A program made the translations under genes and the position numbers. Positions 54,293-64,000 of a stretch of DNA of 64,000 nt are shown here, piece by piece. Under the pieces are notes generated by a model, which worked only from the letters and a program-made list of their open reading frames with translations, was not told the DNA's origin and did not search any database. How positions within the stretch are numbered: position 1 is the first letter of the stretch; every line of letters starts with the position of its first letter. The stretch is from Legionella sp. PATHC032 (GTDB lineage: Bacteria; Pseudomonadota; Gammaproteobacteria; Legionellales; Legionellaceae): NCBI RefSeq assembly GCF_026191185.1, contig NZ_JAPHOV010000001.1, forward strand, positions 1,669,001 to 1,733,000. The letters run 5' to 3'.

Positions 54293-56599
54293 TCAACTAA
54301 CCATCTGAATAATAATATCCCGCGCATCAGATAAACCCCGGTCATCTACCACCCTTACCACATATTTACCAGGCTTTGCTTGCCAGAGATAAGGTTGCTC
54401 TGATTTTGTTTTAGCTACAAAACTTTCATTGATAAACCAGTATAAATGTGCAATTCCAGCATCTGTAACTGCAGTTAATGGGATTATCTTGTTTGATTGG
54501 GTATTAGCATGGACAATATAACTTACCCCAGCTTGGGGCGAGGTAATTTGAGGGCTGATACCACCATTGCCCGACAAAGCACAATCCGGCTCAAAAAATG
54601 GCGGGGTATGACGTTGAATCCCTGCCTTCCTGAATATTCTTAATAAATCAGAAGGCCAAAACTCATATACTTCAAAACGAGTGTTTTCATCAATGTGACA
54701 AGTACGAAGTCCTGTTTTACCGTTAACTGCCACCTCTCTAAAAATGGTATCCGTTTTAATGGGTGATTTACCTGGAATAAACCAGGTCCATTCTGTATCC
54801 GTACAATATCGACCAGGAAGCATACCTGAGGCTTTGCATACTTCTATTTTTTCCAAATGCATGTGTTCAGGGTATTTTTCAACTCGAGCTATTGGTCCTC
54901 TTTCATGTTTTATTGCATCAATCAATTCAAAAAATAAAGGCGCAGCAATTTCTTTACCTATAAAAGCCGGATTTGCCTGATTATCAAAATTACCTATCCA
55001 AACCGCCAATACATAAGGGCCCAAAATTCCAACTGTCCAGGCATCCCTGTATCCCGAGGAAGTGCCTGTTTTCCAGGCAATTGGTAATTGTAAACTGCTA
55101 TTATTATTCGACTCTTTCCCTGGAGTGTTTTTTAACATATCAAAAATTAAAAAACTTGCCTCGGCGCTAAGCAAGCGATGACCTTCTTTTCTGAGCGCTG
55201 CTTTTAATGAATTGACTGGATACCAAACTCCATCATTAATCAGCATAGCATATAAGCCAACCAATTCTTTCATAGTGAGTTCAACACCACCTAAATTAAG
55301 AGACAAACCATAATAGGATTCCGATCGCAACTGAGTTACATGCGCCTGTTCCAGTAACTTATGTAATGTTGGATTAGTTAATTGATTGGAAAGCTCGATG
55401 GCCGGAATGTTACGACTAAGTACCAAAGCATCTTTTGCTTTGATGGGCCCCATAAAATCATAATCAAAGTTTTCCGGATTATAACCATTAAAACTCTGTG
55501 GTACATCCTTTAAAACCGTATTGGGGTGAATTAAACCTTGATCGAGTGCCAATCCATAAATAAATGGCTTTAATGTAGAACCAGGTGATCTTTTGGTTTC
55601 TACACCATTGATCTGCCCACCTATGTTGTTATTAAAAAAATCAGCAGACCCCATCAACGCCTTAATACTCATAGTACGACTATCGACAAGTAATACCGCC
55701 GCGTTGTGAACACCAAACATTTTTTTTCTTGCCAAATACTGTCTTGTAATTCGCTCCACAACTAATTGAAGCCTGTAATCCAAAGTTGTTGAAATACTTT
55801 GTGATAAACCAGGATTTTCTTTCAATACCATGTTTACAAAATGAGGAGCAAGGAAAGGTAGGTTTTGATTGGTTTGCATGACTAAAGGCAGCCCAAACAG
55901 AGATTGTTTCTCCTTATCTTCTGGATGCTGCTTCAACCATCTGACAAATAAACGATTTCTTATTTTCTTTAATTCACTGTTTTTTGATGTTCTTTTTACC
56001 GGATTTTGCGGGATAATGCTTAAAGTTAATGCCTCTGGTAAACCAAGCTTTCTAACAGGCTTATTAAAATAAATTAAGCTCGCTGCCCCTGCTCCTTCTA
56101 TATTCCCACCATAGGGCGCCAAATTGAAATAAGCCTCAAGAATTTTATCCTTATCATAATGACGCTCTATTTGTAATGCTCTAATAATTTGCCATAATTT
56201 TCCGGAAATTGTCTTGGAGTTAATTCCAAAACGAATTCGCGCCACCTGCATTGTGATTGTTGAAGCGCCAATTCTGCGAGACTTGACCACATAAGTTTGC
56301 CAAATGGCTTTCATCATGGAAAAAGGGTTCACTCCTTTATGCCAGCGAAAATACTGATCTTCCTGTAAAAGGGTGGCTTCAATTAACTCCTTAGGTATTT
56401 GAGATAACGGAATATACAGCCTGTATTTGTCATCTTCACTTAAAATTAATCGTAATAATTGTTGATTTTCATCATAAACCGCTTTAGAAAAATTGAATTC
56501 TTCCAATAAAGAAGGTTTGGGAGAAAAAAATAATAATAAAAACCCACTGACAAATAGCGCGACCAGGATTATGCTAAGATATTTTATTGCTTTTCTCAT
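54293..56599 (-). CDS. pbpC: Penicillin-binding protein 1C
   Basis: Bifunctional peptidoglycan synthase of 768 residues anchored by one N-terminal helix (about 8-26). GT51 glycosyltransferase: EDQYFRWHKGVNP with catalytic Glu80, GASTITMQVARI and APYGGNIEGA. Transpeptidase: SPGSTLKPF with Ser341, KTG in WKTGTSSGYRDAW. The C-terminal about 90 residues are the beta-sandwich BiPBP_C domain specific to PBP1C. It is divergent from the alpha-2-macroglobulin gene, its usual partner. No strong Shine-Dalgarno sequence is visible. Confidence 0.95.
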   Translation of the reverse strand: MRKAIKYLSIILVALFVSGFLLLFFSPKPSLLEEFNFSKAVYDENQQLLRLILSEDDKYRLYIPLSQIPKELIEATLLQEDQYFRWHKGVNPFSMMKAIWQTYVVKSRRIGASTITMQVARIRFGINSKTISGKLWQIIRALQIERHYDKDKILEAYFNLAPYGGNIEGAGAASLIYFNKPVRKLGLPEALTLSIIPQNPVKRTSKNSELKKIRNRLFVRWLKQHPEDKEKQSLFGLPLVMQTNQNLPFLAPHFVNMVLKENPGLSQSISTTLDYRLQLVVERITRQYLARKKMFGVHNAAVLLVDSRTMSIKALMGSADFFNNNIGGQINGVETKRSPGSTLKPFIYGLALDQGLIHPNTVLKDVPQSFNGYNPENFDYDFMGPIKAKDALVLSRNIPAIELSNQLTNPTLHKLLEQAHVTQLRSESYYGLSLNLGGVELTMKELVGLYAMLINDGVWYPVNSLKAALRKEGHRLLSAEASFLIFDMLKNTPGKESNNNSSLQLPIAWKTGTSSGYRDAWTVGILGPYVLAVWIGNFDNQANPAFIGKEIAAPLFFELIDAIKHERGPIARVEKYPEHMHLEKIEVCKASGMLPGRYCTDTEWTWFIPGKSPIKTDTIFREVAVNGKTGLRTCHIDENTRFEVYEFWPSDLLRIFRKAGIQRHTPPFFEPDCALSGNGGISPQITSPQAGVSYIVHANTQSNKIIPLTAVTDAGIAHLYWFINESFVAKTKSEQPYLWQAKPGKYVVRVVDDRGLSDARDIIIQMVS

Positions 56600-56784
56600 T
56601 GCCCACAGCAGGGATGATATAAAGGTTAAATTATATTCAAATTAATATTTAAATGCATTAGAATTGGCAAAGGATAGACTAATAATTATAAATTAAATAA
56701 TTTATTGCGGTGGGTGTATGCTTTACCGCACCCTCATTACAGATCTTAAAAATTAACTTAGACCAACCAGGACCCCATATCACT

Positions 56785-59700
56785 ATGAACAAAAACCCAT
56801 TCTCCTTAATTATGAATGTATTGTGTTCAATATTTTCAACCCTATTCGGTAAAATAAAATGGAGTAGTCCGAGCTGGTTAGTTTATTTAAAACATAAATC
56901 AAAAAATTCCCCCCAAATATTTTGGGGAACAACTCTATTATTTATCGTGCTATTAGGCGCAGGCACTTATGGTGCTTATTGGTATAATAATTTGCCAAAA
57001 CCAATTTATATTACCGCTTCCATCACAATACCAGATATCACACCTAATGAGGAAAACCTTGTTCCAAATAATCTCATTATTGATTTTGGCATTAGAAATA
57101 ATGAATTTATCCCACAATCAGTTGCCCCCATTAATTTAATTGGTAAAGAAATTGATGAAGGGATAGAAATGAACCCGCAAATTGCTGGCAAATGGAGTTG
57201 GAATAGCGATAGCCAATTAATTTTTATTCCCGCTGAAGATTGGCCTGCGGGACAAAAGTATACTATTCATTTTGCAAAAAATTTCTTTGCACCCAATGCT
57301 AATATTGAAAGTTATGATTTATCCTTTACAACAAAACCCTTTCAGGCCTCAATCAGCGAGTTCAAATTTTACCAGGATCCTGTCAACGCAGAAACAAGGC
57401 ACGCTGTAGCAACCATAGAGTTCAACTATCCTGTAAACCCCAAGAGCCTTGAAAAAAATACTTCTGTTGTATTCCAAACCATTAAAAATGGAAAAGCGGA
57501 TCTCACTGCGGAATCCGTTTCTTTTTCTTATACTTATGATAATAATAAGCGAACTGCCTATCTTCATTCAGCAAATATCAAAATAGAAGATGTATCGCGT
57601 TATTTACTTTTAACTTTGAATAAAAATGTCAGCTCTTCAACTGATTCAGCAATTCTTGGACAGGCAATTAGCAAAAATTTGTTGATACCCGATGCAAGTA
57701 ACTTTCTAAAAGTAGTTTCAACATCAGCTAATATAGTCCGTAATGATAAAGACAGGCCCGAGCAGGTACTTAGTATTGAAACCAGTCTTGGTGTTGATGA
57801 AAATGACTTTAATAAATCCATACACGTCTATTTGCTGCCTCAAAACTATCCTGCCACCGCCGCGGAACCAGAAAAATCTAATTACGAATGGCGAAATCCG
57901 GGTGAAGTAACGAATAATATTCTGTCTCTGTCGACTCCATTACCTAAAGAGGTAATTCCTTCTGAGCAAAATTACACTACTTTACATAGCTTCAAATTTA
58001 AAGCACAAACTCCCCGATACCTTTACATCAAGATTGATAAAGGAATGAAAGGTTTTGGTGGTTTTAAATTAAGTAATGATTACGCTGCTATTGTGCCTGT
58101 ACCAGAATACCCCAAAGAAATCAGTTTCTTGCATAAAGGCTCTCTATTGGCACTGAGTGGTGAGAAAAAACTATCAGTCCTCATACGAGGAGTACCCGCA
58201 GTTAAGTATGAATTTGCTCGTGTATTACCTGATAATGTCAATCAACTGGTTACTCAAACACAAGGCGATTTCAGCAACCCTTATTTTATTAATCCCTCCT
58301 TTAATCAACAAAACATCAGTCAAATTTTCTCGGAAATCCAACAGTACGACTCCAGCGATTTAACCAGACAGCAATATACATCCCTTGATCTGGGTAAATA
58401 TTTAGCATCCGAAGCCAATGCCTCAGGACCACAGGGATTGTTCTTATTACAGGCAACAGGTTGGGATGTAACCAATCAATACGCTCTGGATGTTAAGACC
58501 AGTCGTCTGATATTGATTACTGATCTGGGGATGTTGGTAAAAGACAATAATGATGGGAGTCATGATGTATTTATTAACTCCATTACACAAGGACTCCCGG
58601 TTGCAGGGGCAACAGTTACCATTTTAGGTAAAAATGGCTTGCCTATTTTATCTCGTGTTACTGATGAACAAGGACGGGCAAATTTTCCTACTTTGAAAGA
58701 TTTTATTGAAGATAGGGAGCCAACCGTGTATTTGGCAAACCTGAATAATGATGTGTCTTTCATTCCATTCAATAATTACAACAGACAATTAAATTTTTCA
58801 AAATTTGATATTGGAGGAATCTATACCAATGATCAGGATTTGCAGAACTTAACTGCTTATTTATTTTCTGATAGAGGAATATATAGGCCTGGAGACACAG
58901 TACATGTTGGAATGATTGTAAAACGAGCCTTTGCAGAACCACAACCTTCTGGTCTGCCATTACAAGTCACTGTAGTAGATGCGAGGGGAACCACCATTAA
59001 AGACCAAAAAGTGACATTAAATGACACTGGCTACATGGAGCTTGATTTTACTACCACTACCAATTCCCCCACTGGTCAGTATATGGTTTATTTATACCTG
59101 GTAAAAGATAATCATCCGCAAAGTCTTCTCGGCTCAACCAGTGTTCGTATTTCTGAATTCCAACCAGACAGAATGCGCATTACTTCCAGCTTTGAACCTA
59201 AACCCTTTGATGGCTGGAGCTCACCCTCCGACCTGAAAGCCAAGGTAGAACTTTGGAACTTGTATGGTGCCCCTGCTGTCAATAGAAGGGTAAGTGGCAA
59301 AATTTTATTAACTCCTCAACGAGTGCAATTTGACAACTATCCTGATTATATTTTTGCAGATCCATTATATGACCCGAAAAAACCACCTAAAGTTTTTACA
59401 GACAATCTGGCAGAAGCAACAACCAACGAGAATGGACAGACTGAATTTAACCTGAATCTCGAACGTTTTGAAAAAGCAACTTATCAATTAACCTTTTTTG
59501 CTGAAGGCTTTGAGGCTGGTAGTGGCAGAAGTGTTACCACACAAACTAAAACGTTGGTCAGCCCTTTACCCTATTTCATTGGCTATAAAGCGGATGGTGA
59601 TTTGCATTTTATTAAACAGAACAGTGTCAGGAATGTTAACTATATTGCAATTAATCTGCAGTTAGGTAAAGAAGAAGTAAAAAATTTAAAGATACAATTA

Positions 59701-62550
59701 ATTTCCCTGCGCCCTGTCACCACTCTGGTTAAAAAAGCCGACGGCACTTATCAATATCAATCCACAATTCAATCTACAGTCATCAATACCAATCCATTCG
59801 AAATTAAAGAATCTGGCATTAGCTATCCCTTGCCAACGAATACTATTGGTGATTACTCCCTCAACGTCTTAGATAAAGATGATAGTGTTCTTAGCCAGCT
59901 GCAATTTAGCATAGTTGGTACCAGCCAGGCTCCTCTCGCTAAAAATGCGGAGTTATCCATCAAGCTCAATAAAGAGGAGTATCAAGCCAATGAAGATATA
60001 GAAATCCAAGTCACAGCTCCTTATACTGGCTCAGGCTTAATCACTATTGAAAGGGATAAAGTCTATGCTGTGCAATGGTTTAAAACGGAAGCCACAAATT
60101 CTGTACAAACCATACGCATACCTGCTGATTTCCAGGGTAATGGATATGTGAATGTAGCGTTTATTCGTGATTGGGAATCTCCTGAACTCTTCATTAGCCC
60201 ATTAAGTTATAGTGTTGCTCCATTTAATGTGAACCATGATAAGCACGATATAAAAATCGGACTAAAAGTACCTGAATTAGCCCGTCCTGGGGAATCTCTT
60301 ACGATTGATTACCACACAGACAAACCCGGTAAAATCATCGTATTTGCAGTGGATGAAGGAATATTACAGGTTGCCAATTATGCTACACCCGATCCGCTCA
60401 GTTTCTTTTTCCAGAAACGAGCTTTAGAAGTATTAACCCAACAGACGGTTGATCAAATCTTGCCTAAGTTTATCCAGGATAGAGAAATATCTGCTGTTGG
60501 AGGTGATGAAGGTGAAGCGGCTTTGGCCAGTCGTCTCAATCCATTTAAGAGAAAGACTGACTTACCAGTTGTTTACTGGTCCGGTATTCTTGACACCGAC
60601 AGTACTGATAGGCAATTAACCTACCAAATACCGGATTATTTTAATGGGGCTATCCGAGTAATCGCTGTGGCAGTTGCTAATGACTCTGTGGGAACTCGCG
60701 AAGTTTCAGCAGAAGTTCGTGGTGATTTTATTATTAGTCCCAATGTACCTACTTTTGTTGCACCCGGAGATGAATTTGAAATATCCGCCAGCGTTGCAAA
60801 TAATATTAAAAATTCAGGAGAACACGCTCAAGTTGAAGTAGAACTTACCGCATCACCAGAGATTGAGGTAATCGGTAGTGCAAAAGAGTCACTGGAAATC
60901 AGCGAAGGCAATGAACAAACTGTGTATTTTAAATTGCGCGCCAAATCTCAGTTGGGATCTGCTAGCATTGCTATCACTGCCAAATCAGGAGATAAATCGA
61001 GCAAGATGGATAGCATGCTTAGTGTCAGGCCTGCCAATCCCTTCACAACCTATATTAACAGTGGCAAATCACAAGATTCTCAAAAATCATTAGAAGTTAT
61101 CCAGACATTGTATCCGGAGCATCGTAAGGTAGAAGCTACTATATCTACCAGCCCATTAGTTCTAATCTTTGGATTACAAAGATATTTGGATAATTTCCCG
61201 TATGGTTGTACAGAGCAATTGACAAGCAAGGCCTTGCCCTGGCTGGTTATGAACAGTTTACCCTGGTTCAATTCGGAAAGTGGCCCAATTCATGAAAAAA
61301 TTAACACCACAATTCAAATGTTAAGTCAAAGACAAATGTCTAATGGTGGGTTTAGCTATTGGCCTGGTCTAAATGACAACTCAGGAAATAGTTTTGCATC
61401 AGTTTATGCCATGCATTTCTTAACTGAAGCAAGAACACAAGGATTCAATGTCCCTGGAGAGATGTTCTACAATGGCATTAATTATCTTAAAGAGTTGGCT
61501 AGCCGCAATCCTACGGATGCGGACACAGCAAGAATTCAAGCTTATGCCATCTATATTTTAACCCGTAATGAATTAGTCACTACAAATTATTTAGCCAATT
61601 TACAATTGTATTTACAGCACGATACTTCGAAAAACTGGCTAAAAGACATCACAGCAGTTTATATTGCAGCCACCTATCAATTATTAAAAAGTTATAATGA
61701 AGCAAATCAATTGATTGCCCAATATCAACCACCAACAAATAATGCATTTACAACTGATTTTTATGATCGCAATATCGCAGATGCACAATATCTCTATCTT
61801 GTTGCAAAACATTTTCCTAATTTACTGCCTCAAGTAAGCGACAATATACTGATGAATTTGGTACAAGCGATAAATAACGATGAAATCAATACAGTCTTAT
61901 CAGGTTTTTCCAGCCTGGCTTTGGGTGCTTACCCACAAAATGAATCAACAGAGCTATCTGATAAGCTGTCCATGACTGAAGTGTTGGCAAACAATCAGCA
62001 GAGAAACATCCCAACTGATCAAAATAATTATCAAAAATTAAATATTGATGAAACAGTCAAAACAATCCGCTTTAATAATCCTGACAAACAAACATTCTTT
62101 TACCAACTTGTTCAATCAGGGTTTGATAAAGTAATCCCGACAGAACCTTTAAAACAAGGTATAGAAATTTTCAGAGAATATCGGGATGAGAAAGGCAATG
62201 TCATTGATTCAGCGACTTTGGGTGAAGAAATTGAAGTACACCTGCAAGTCCGGTCATTAGATAATAATTATCTGAGCAATATTGCCATTGAGGATCTCTT
62301 GCCAGGCGGATTTGAGGTCGTTAGAGATTCAGTAAAAACGGATAATATGGATTATGCTGATGCCCGGGAAGACAGGGTTAACTTCTTCGGCTGGGTAGAT
62401 TTAACTGCAAAAGAGTTAGTTTATAAAATAAAAGCAACTAACGTTGGTAAATACATAGTTCCGTCACCCTATGCAGAAGCAATGTATAACCCAAATACGA
62501 AGGCAAGAGGTTCTGCATCAGTCATTACAGTGTCCAGAGAAAAAGATTAA
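56785..62550 (+). CDS. Bacterial alpha-2-macroglobulin (YfhM-like) with thioester
   Basis: Giant periplasmic protease-trap protein of 1921 residues from the ATG at 56785 (a GTG at 56710 would add 25). After a short cytoplasmic part, a single membrane helix near residues 47-67 anchors the protein; no lipobox Cys is present, unlike typical YfhM/ECAM lipoproteins. MG1-MG7 domains with a bait region (about 1160-1220) precede the thioester motif CTEQ (Cys at about 1475) in YGCTEQLTSKALPW. The C-terminal domain ends at about 1921. It is divergent from pbpC, with which such genes are usually linked, so it probably guards the periplasm when the wall is damaged. Start is uncertain; only AGGA 13 bases upstream was seen. 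Confidence 0.92.
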   Translation: MNKNPFSLIMNVLCSIFSTLFGKIKWSSPSWLVYLKHKSKNSPQIFWGTTLLFIVLLGAGTYGAYWYNNLPKPIYITASITIPDITPNEENLVPNNLIIDFGIRNNEFIPQSVAPINLIGKEIDEGIEMNPQIAGKWSWNSDSQLIFIPAEDWPAGQKYTIHFAKNFFAPNANIESYDLSFTTKPFQASISEFKFYQDPVNAETRHAVATIEFNYPVNPKSLEKNTSVVFQTIKNGKADLTAESVSFSYTYDNNKRTAYLHSANIKIEDVSRYLLLTLNKNVSSSTDSAILGQAISKNLLIPDASNFLKVVSTSANIVRNDKDRPEQVLSIETSLGVDENDFNKSIHVYLLPQNYPATAAEPEKSNYEWRNPGEVTNNILSLSTPLPKEVIPSEQNYTTLHSFKFKAQTPRYLYIKIDKGMKGFGGFKLSNDYAAIVPVPEYPKEISFLHKGSLLALSGEKKLSVLIRGVPAVKYEFARVLPDNVNQLVTQTQGDFSNPYFINPSFNQQNISQIFSEIQQYDSSDLTRQQYTSLDLGKYLASEANASGPQGLFLLQATGWDVTNQYALDVKTSRLILITDLGMLVKDNNDGSHDVFINSITQGLPVAGATVTILGKNGLPILSRVTDEQGRANFPTLKDFIEDREPTVYLANLNNDVSFIPFNNYNRQLNFSKFDIGGIYTNDQDLQNLTAYLFSDRGIYRPGDTVHVGMIVKRAFAEPQPSGLPLQVTVVDARGTTIKDQKVTLNDTGYMELDFTTTTNSPTGQYMVYLYLVKDNHPQSLLGSTSVRISEFQPDRMRITSSFEPKPFDGWSSPSDLKAKVELWNLYGAPAVNRRVSGKILLTPQRVQFDNYPDYIFADPLYDPKKPPKVFTDNLAEATTNENGQTEFNLNLERFEKATYQLTFFAEGFEAGSGRSVTTQTKTLVSPLPYFIGYKADGDLHFIKQNSVRNVNYIAINLQLGKEEVKNLKIQLISLRPVTTLVKKADGTYQYQSTIQSTVINTNPFEIKESGISYPLPTNTIGDYSLNVLDKDDSVLSQLQFSIVGTSQAPLAKNAELSIKLNKEEYQANEDIEIQVTAPYTGSGLITIERDKVYAVQWFKTEATNSVQTIRIPADFQGNGYVNVAFIRDWESPELFISPLSYSVAPFNVNHDKHDIKIGLKVPELARPGESLTIDYHTDKPGKIIVFAVDEGILQVANYATPDPLSFFFQKRALEVLTQQTVDQILPKFIQDREISAVGGDEGEAALASRLNPFKRKTDLPVVYWSGILDTDSTDRQLTYQIPDYFNGAIRVIAVAVANDSVGTREVSAEVRGDFIISPNVPTFVAPGDEFEISASVANNIKNSGEHAQVEVELTASPEIEVIGSAKESLEISEGNEQTVYFKLRAKSQLGSASIAITAKSGDKSSKMDSMLSVRPANPFTTYINSGKSQDSQKSLEVIQTLYPEHRKVEATISTSPLVLIFGLQRYLDNFPYGCTEQLTSKALPWLVMNSLPWFNSESGPIHEKINTTIQMLSQRQMSNGGFSYWPGLNDNSGNSFASVYAMHFLTEARTQGFNVPGEMFYNGINYLKELASRNPTDADTARIQAYAIYILTRNELVTTNYLANLQLYLQHDTSKNWLKDITAVYIAATYQLLKSYNEANQLIAQYQPPTNNAFTTDFYDRNIADAQYLYLVAKHFPNLLPQVSDNILMNLVQAINNDEINTVLSGFSSLALGAYPQNESTELSDKLSMTEVLANNQQRNIPTDQNNYQKLNIDETVKTIRFNNPDKQTFFYQLVQSGFDKVIPTEPLKQGIEIFREYRDEKGNVIDSATLGEEIEVHLQVRSLDNNYLSNIAIEDLLPGGFEVVRDSVKTDNMDYADAREDRVNFFGWVDLTAKELVYKIKATNVGKYIVPSPYAEAMYNPNTKARGSASVITVSREKD

Positions 62551-62556
62551 TTGCTG

Positions 62557-62594
62557 GCAAGCAAAGTCAAGAGTTAAAATCTGACTTTGCTTGC
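62557..62594. terminator. Perfect 13-bp hairpin after the alpha-2-macroglobulin gene
   Basis: Arms 62557-62569 and 62582-62594 (GCAAGCAAAGTCA/TGACTTTGCTTGC) are exact complements around a 12-base loop, starting 7 bp after the stop codon. A U-run is missing on the plus strand (TAAAAAACACC follows), so termination may be weak or Rho-assisted. Confidence 0.6.
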
Positions 62595-62735
62595 TAAAAA
62601 ACACCTATTAATTGCCCTCATATTTACTCATTCCGACAACGGTCATGTGAGTTGCTTCAAAATTAAATCCTCTGGATTTCAAGCATGAGAACCACGTTTT
62701 GATTTTCCAGCATTTGGTATAATGTAAGAGCGGAT

Positions 62736-62763
62736 AGATTCCTCAGCTCCTGCGCGGGAATGA
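62736..62763. repeat. Degenerate REP-like palindrome
   Basis: The ATTCC...GGGAATGA arrangement around a GC-rich centre (CTCCTGCGCG) resembles the short dispersed palindromes of gamma- and betaproteobacteria. Only one copy is visible in the window. It lies in a 270-bp gap that also has a TGGTATAAT box on the plus strand at about 62716-62724, with no gene downstream on that strand. Confidence 0.3.
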
Positions 62764-62823
62764 CTTAAGTTTTGCATTATATAATCAAAGTATGATTTTG
62801 CCCTGTCGCAGAGAGGACAAAGA

Positions 62824-64000
62824 CTAATAAAATGAATATTGTTGCTGGACACTTTCCAACTCTCGTTGTTTCAATTCCATCTCCTGTTTACTTAAATCTA
62901 ACTGCTGTTCAAGCTGTAAAGACTTTAGCCTGAGAGCAATAAGCTCCTTAAAAAACAACCAATCATTTTTATAATCTAAATAGCGAAGATTACGATAAGC
63001 TTCACTTTGGCTAAATTGATTATCAATCATATCTGGTAACTGATTAGCATCATCCAAAGCATTGCTAATACCACAACCTAATAAAAAATTAGCAGGCATC
63101 AAAGCATCTCCAACCAAGCAAAAAACACCGCTCTTAGGAAGAAGCAAAGCGAATTTATCAGCAATTTCAATATCTGTTTTAAAAACAGAAGCTAAAGCAG
63201 GGGGGCTCGTCTTAAAATTCGTATTGTTAAATAATAATTGTAATACCAAGTCAAACCATTGTTTTAACTCTTTTTTATTATTATCCTTGAGAATGGATTC
63301 AGGAATTTCTCCAGTGAGGTAAAGATCTCCACTCCTTTTTGAATATTTCAAATAAATTAAAGGTGGATAATCATGCGTCCAGCCCATAGCCTTTAACGGA
63401 GCAATCTTATCTAAAGAGATGAAGCTGGTTCCCTCAATAGGACTTAACACCGGATTAGCTATCATCGCCAAAGGCGGATTATTGATCGTCAAATACATCA
63501 CACCAAAAGCATTATGATCAGGATTATCTAACTTTTCATAACCAATCGCGAACTCTGGATTTTGCGTATTCCACAACTGAGCAAATGATTTTGATGTTTT
63601 TCCGGATGCGTCAACTAGCAAATCAAAACTGTGATTTTGTATGCTACCATCATTATCCAAGGTTAACTCCTGATTCTCAGCATCAACCTTGACAATTTGC
63701 GTGTCTCCCAAGTGAAAAATGAGCTGCTGCTCTGCATTATTGAATTTAACAGTATAAGGATCTTCTTCGTCCTGAAAAGTAAAACCACCTTGGGCATAAA
63801 TATATTTCAACTTATTATACTGATAACGCTGTAGCTCTGCGATAGGAATTACAGTGCGCTCTTTTTCAATTAATTCAAAGAAAGCTAAATCCAATTGATC
63901 TTCTGCACTTAATTTCAAGCTGGATTCATCCATGGGACGGATTAATTTACAGATAAAGTTATCTTTGAATTCCAGGGAATACCCTTTGCTTGCCAGTTGA
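62824..64000 (-). CDS. FAD-dependent oxygenase-like protein, 5' end outside window (putative effector)
   Basis: The frame is open past the right edge, so the N-terminus is missing; the first in-frame ATG visible is at 63933 but codons continue upstream of it (SLEFKDNFICKLIRP). At least 390 residues. The region FDLLVDASGKTSKSF and the late GDALMPANFLLGCGISNALDDA match the DG/GD motifs of flavoprotein monooxygenases of the p-hydroxybenzoate hydroxylase type; the usual His after GDA is Met here. The C-terminal about 50 residues form a Gln/Leu-rich coiled coil (LKSLQLEQQLDLSKQEMELKQRE). By gene order it may be the effector-listed Lpg1666, but this is only recall. Confidence 0.65.
   Translation of the reverse strand, partial: QLASKGYSLEFKDNFICKLIRPMDESSLKLSAEDQLDLAFFELIEKERTVIPIAELQRYQYNKLKYIYAQGGFTFQDEEDPYTVKFNNAEQQLIFHLGDTQIVKVDAENQELTLDNDGSIQNHSFDLLVDASGKTSKSFAQLWNTQNPEFAIGYEKLDNPDHNAFGVMYLTINNPPLAMIANPVLSPIEGTSFISLDKIAPLKAMGWTHDYPPLIYLKYSKRSGDLYLTGEIPESILKDNNKKELKQWFDLVLQLLFNNTNFKTSPPALASVFKTDIEIADKFALLLPKSGVFCLVGDALMPANFLLGCGISNALDDANQLPDMIDNQFSQSEAYRNLRYLDYKNDWLFFKELIALRLKSLQLEQQLDLSKQEMELKQRELESVQQQYSFY

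Noticed and set aside
1..64000. CRISPR arrays, tRNA/rRNA genes, insertion sequences, prophage
   Set aside because: No regularly spaced repeats, no transposase or phage proteins, and no cloverleaf-like sequences were noticed by eye; a tRNA scan was not possible.

Overview
The window is AT-rich chromosomal DNA of a Legionella, almost certainly Legionella pneumophila. The strongest evidence is a set of Dot/Icm effector genes recognisable from their proteins: the OTU deubiquitinase LotB/Ceg23 (Cys29 and His270 at the published positions), the lipase-like SidB, the leucine-rich repeat protein LegL3, and several further proteins that match effectors I remember from the same stretch of the L. pneumophila Philadelphia map. 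A myo-inositol catabolic operon (iolT-iolG-iolCB-iolD-iolE) in the Legionella order, with IolC and IolB fused, supports this. Species and locus names come from memory of the families, not from a search.

Layout. 1-3.2 kb: minus-strand blaI-blaR-class D beta-lactamase operon behind a perfect 18-bp operator dyad; the BlaR protein carries an FtsI-type penicillin-binding domain. 3.3-8.4 kb: lotB with a PmrA-type box, a DUF4384-like membrane protein, truD, a YheT-type hydrolase and a small tail-anchored protein. 8.6-12 kb: a second copper P1B-ATPase divergent from a His-rich secreted protein. 12-18 kb: a minus-strand four-gene cassette (KAS III, NAD-epimerase, metallo-beta-lactamase fold, adenylate-forming enzyme) divergent from a glycosyltransferase/PAP2 pair; the best candidate for an undescribed lipid or small-molecule pathway. 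18-27 kb: YdiJ-type FAD/Fe-S dehydrogenase, NTF2-like protein, GNAT, deacetylase, MFS exporter, a putative effector and a GDT1-type cation transporter. 27-32.7 kb: secreted S9 peptidase, SidB, threonine synthase and an outer-membrane barrel.

33-35 kb holds a YceI / cytochrome b561 / YceI operon headed by a DUF2282 (bufferin BufA1-like) four-cysteine periplasmic peptide, directly downstream of the inositol genes at 35-42.2 kb. 42.6-50 kb has a TPR-like putative effector, an M4 metalloprotease, an ATP-grasp enzyme, and a translationally coupled dimethylarginine hydrolase/amino-acid permease pair. 50-64 kb has LegL3, a membrane acetyltransferase, a half-size MFS protein, a small acidic putative effector, PBP1C divergent from a thioester alpha-2-macroglobulin, and a FAD-oxygenase-like protein cut by the right edge.

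No rRNA, tRNA, CRISPR array, transposase or prophage was seen. The region reads as ordinary chromosome: metabolic operons interleaved with single effector genes, most of them monocistronic. Many start codons were moved inward from the longest reading frame because a Shine-Dalgarno sequence sits at the internal ATG; this is noted per gene.
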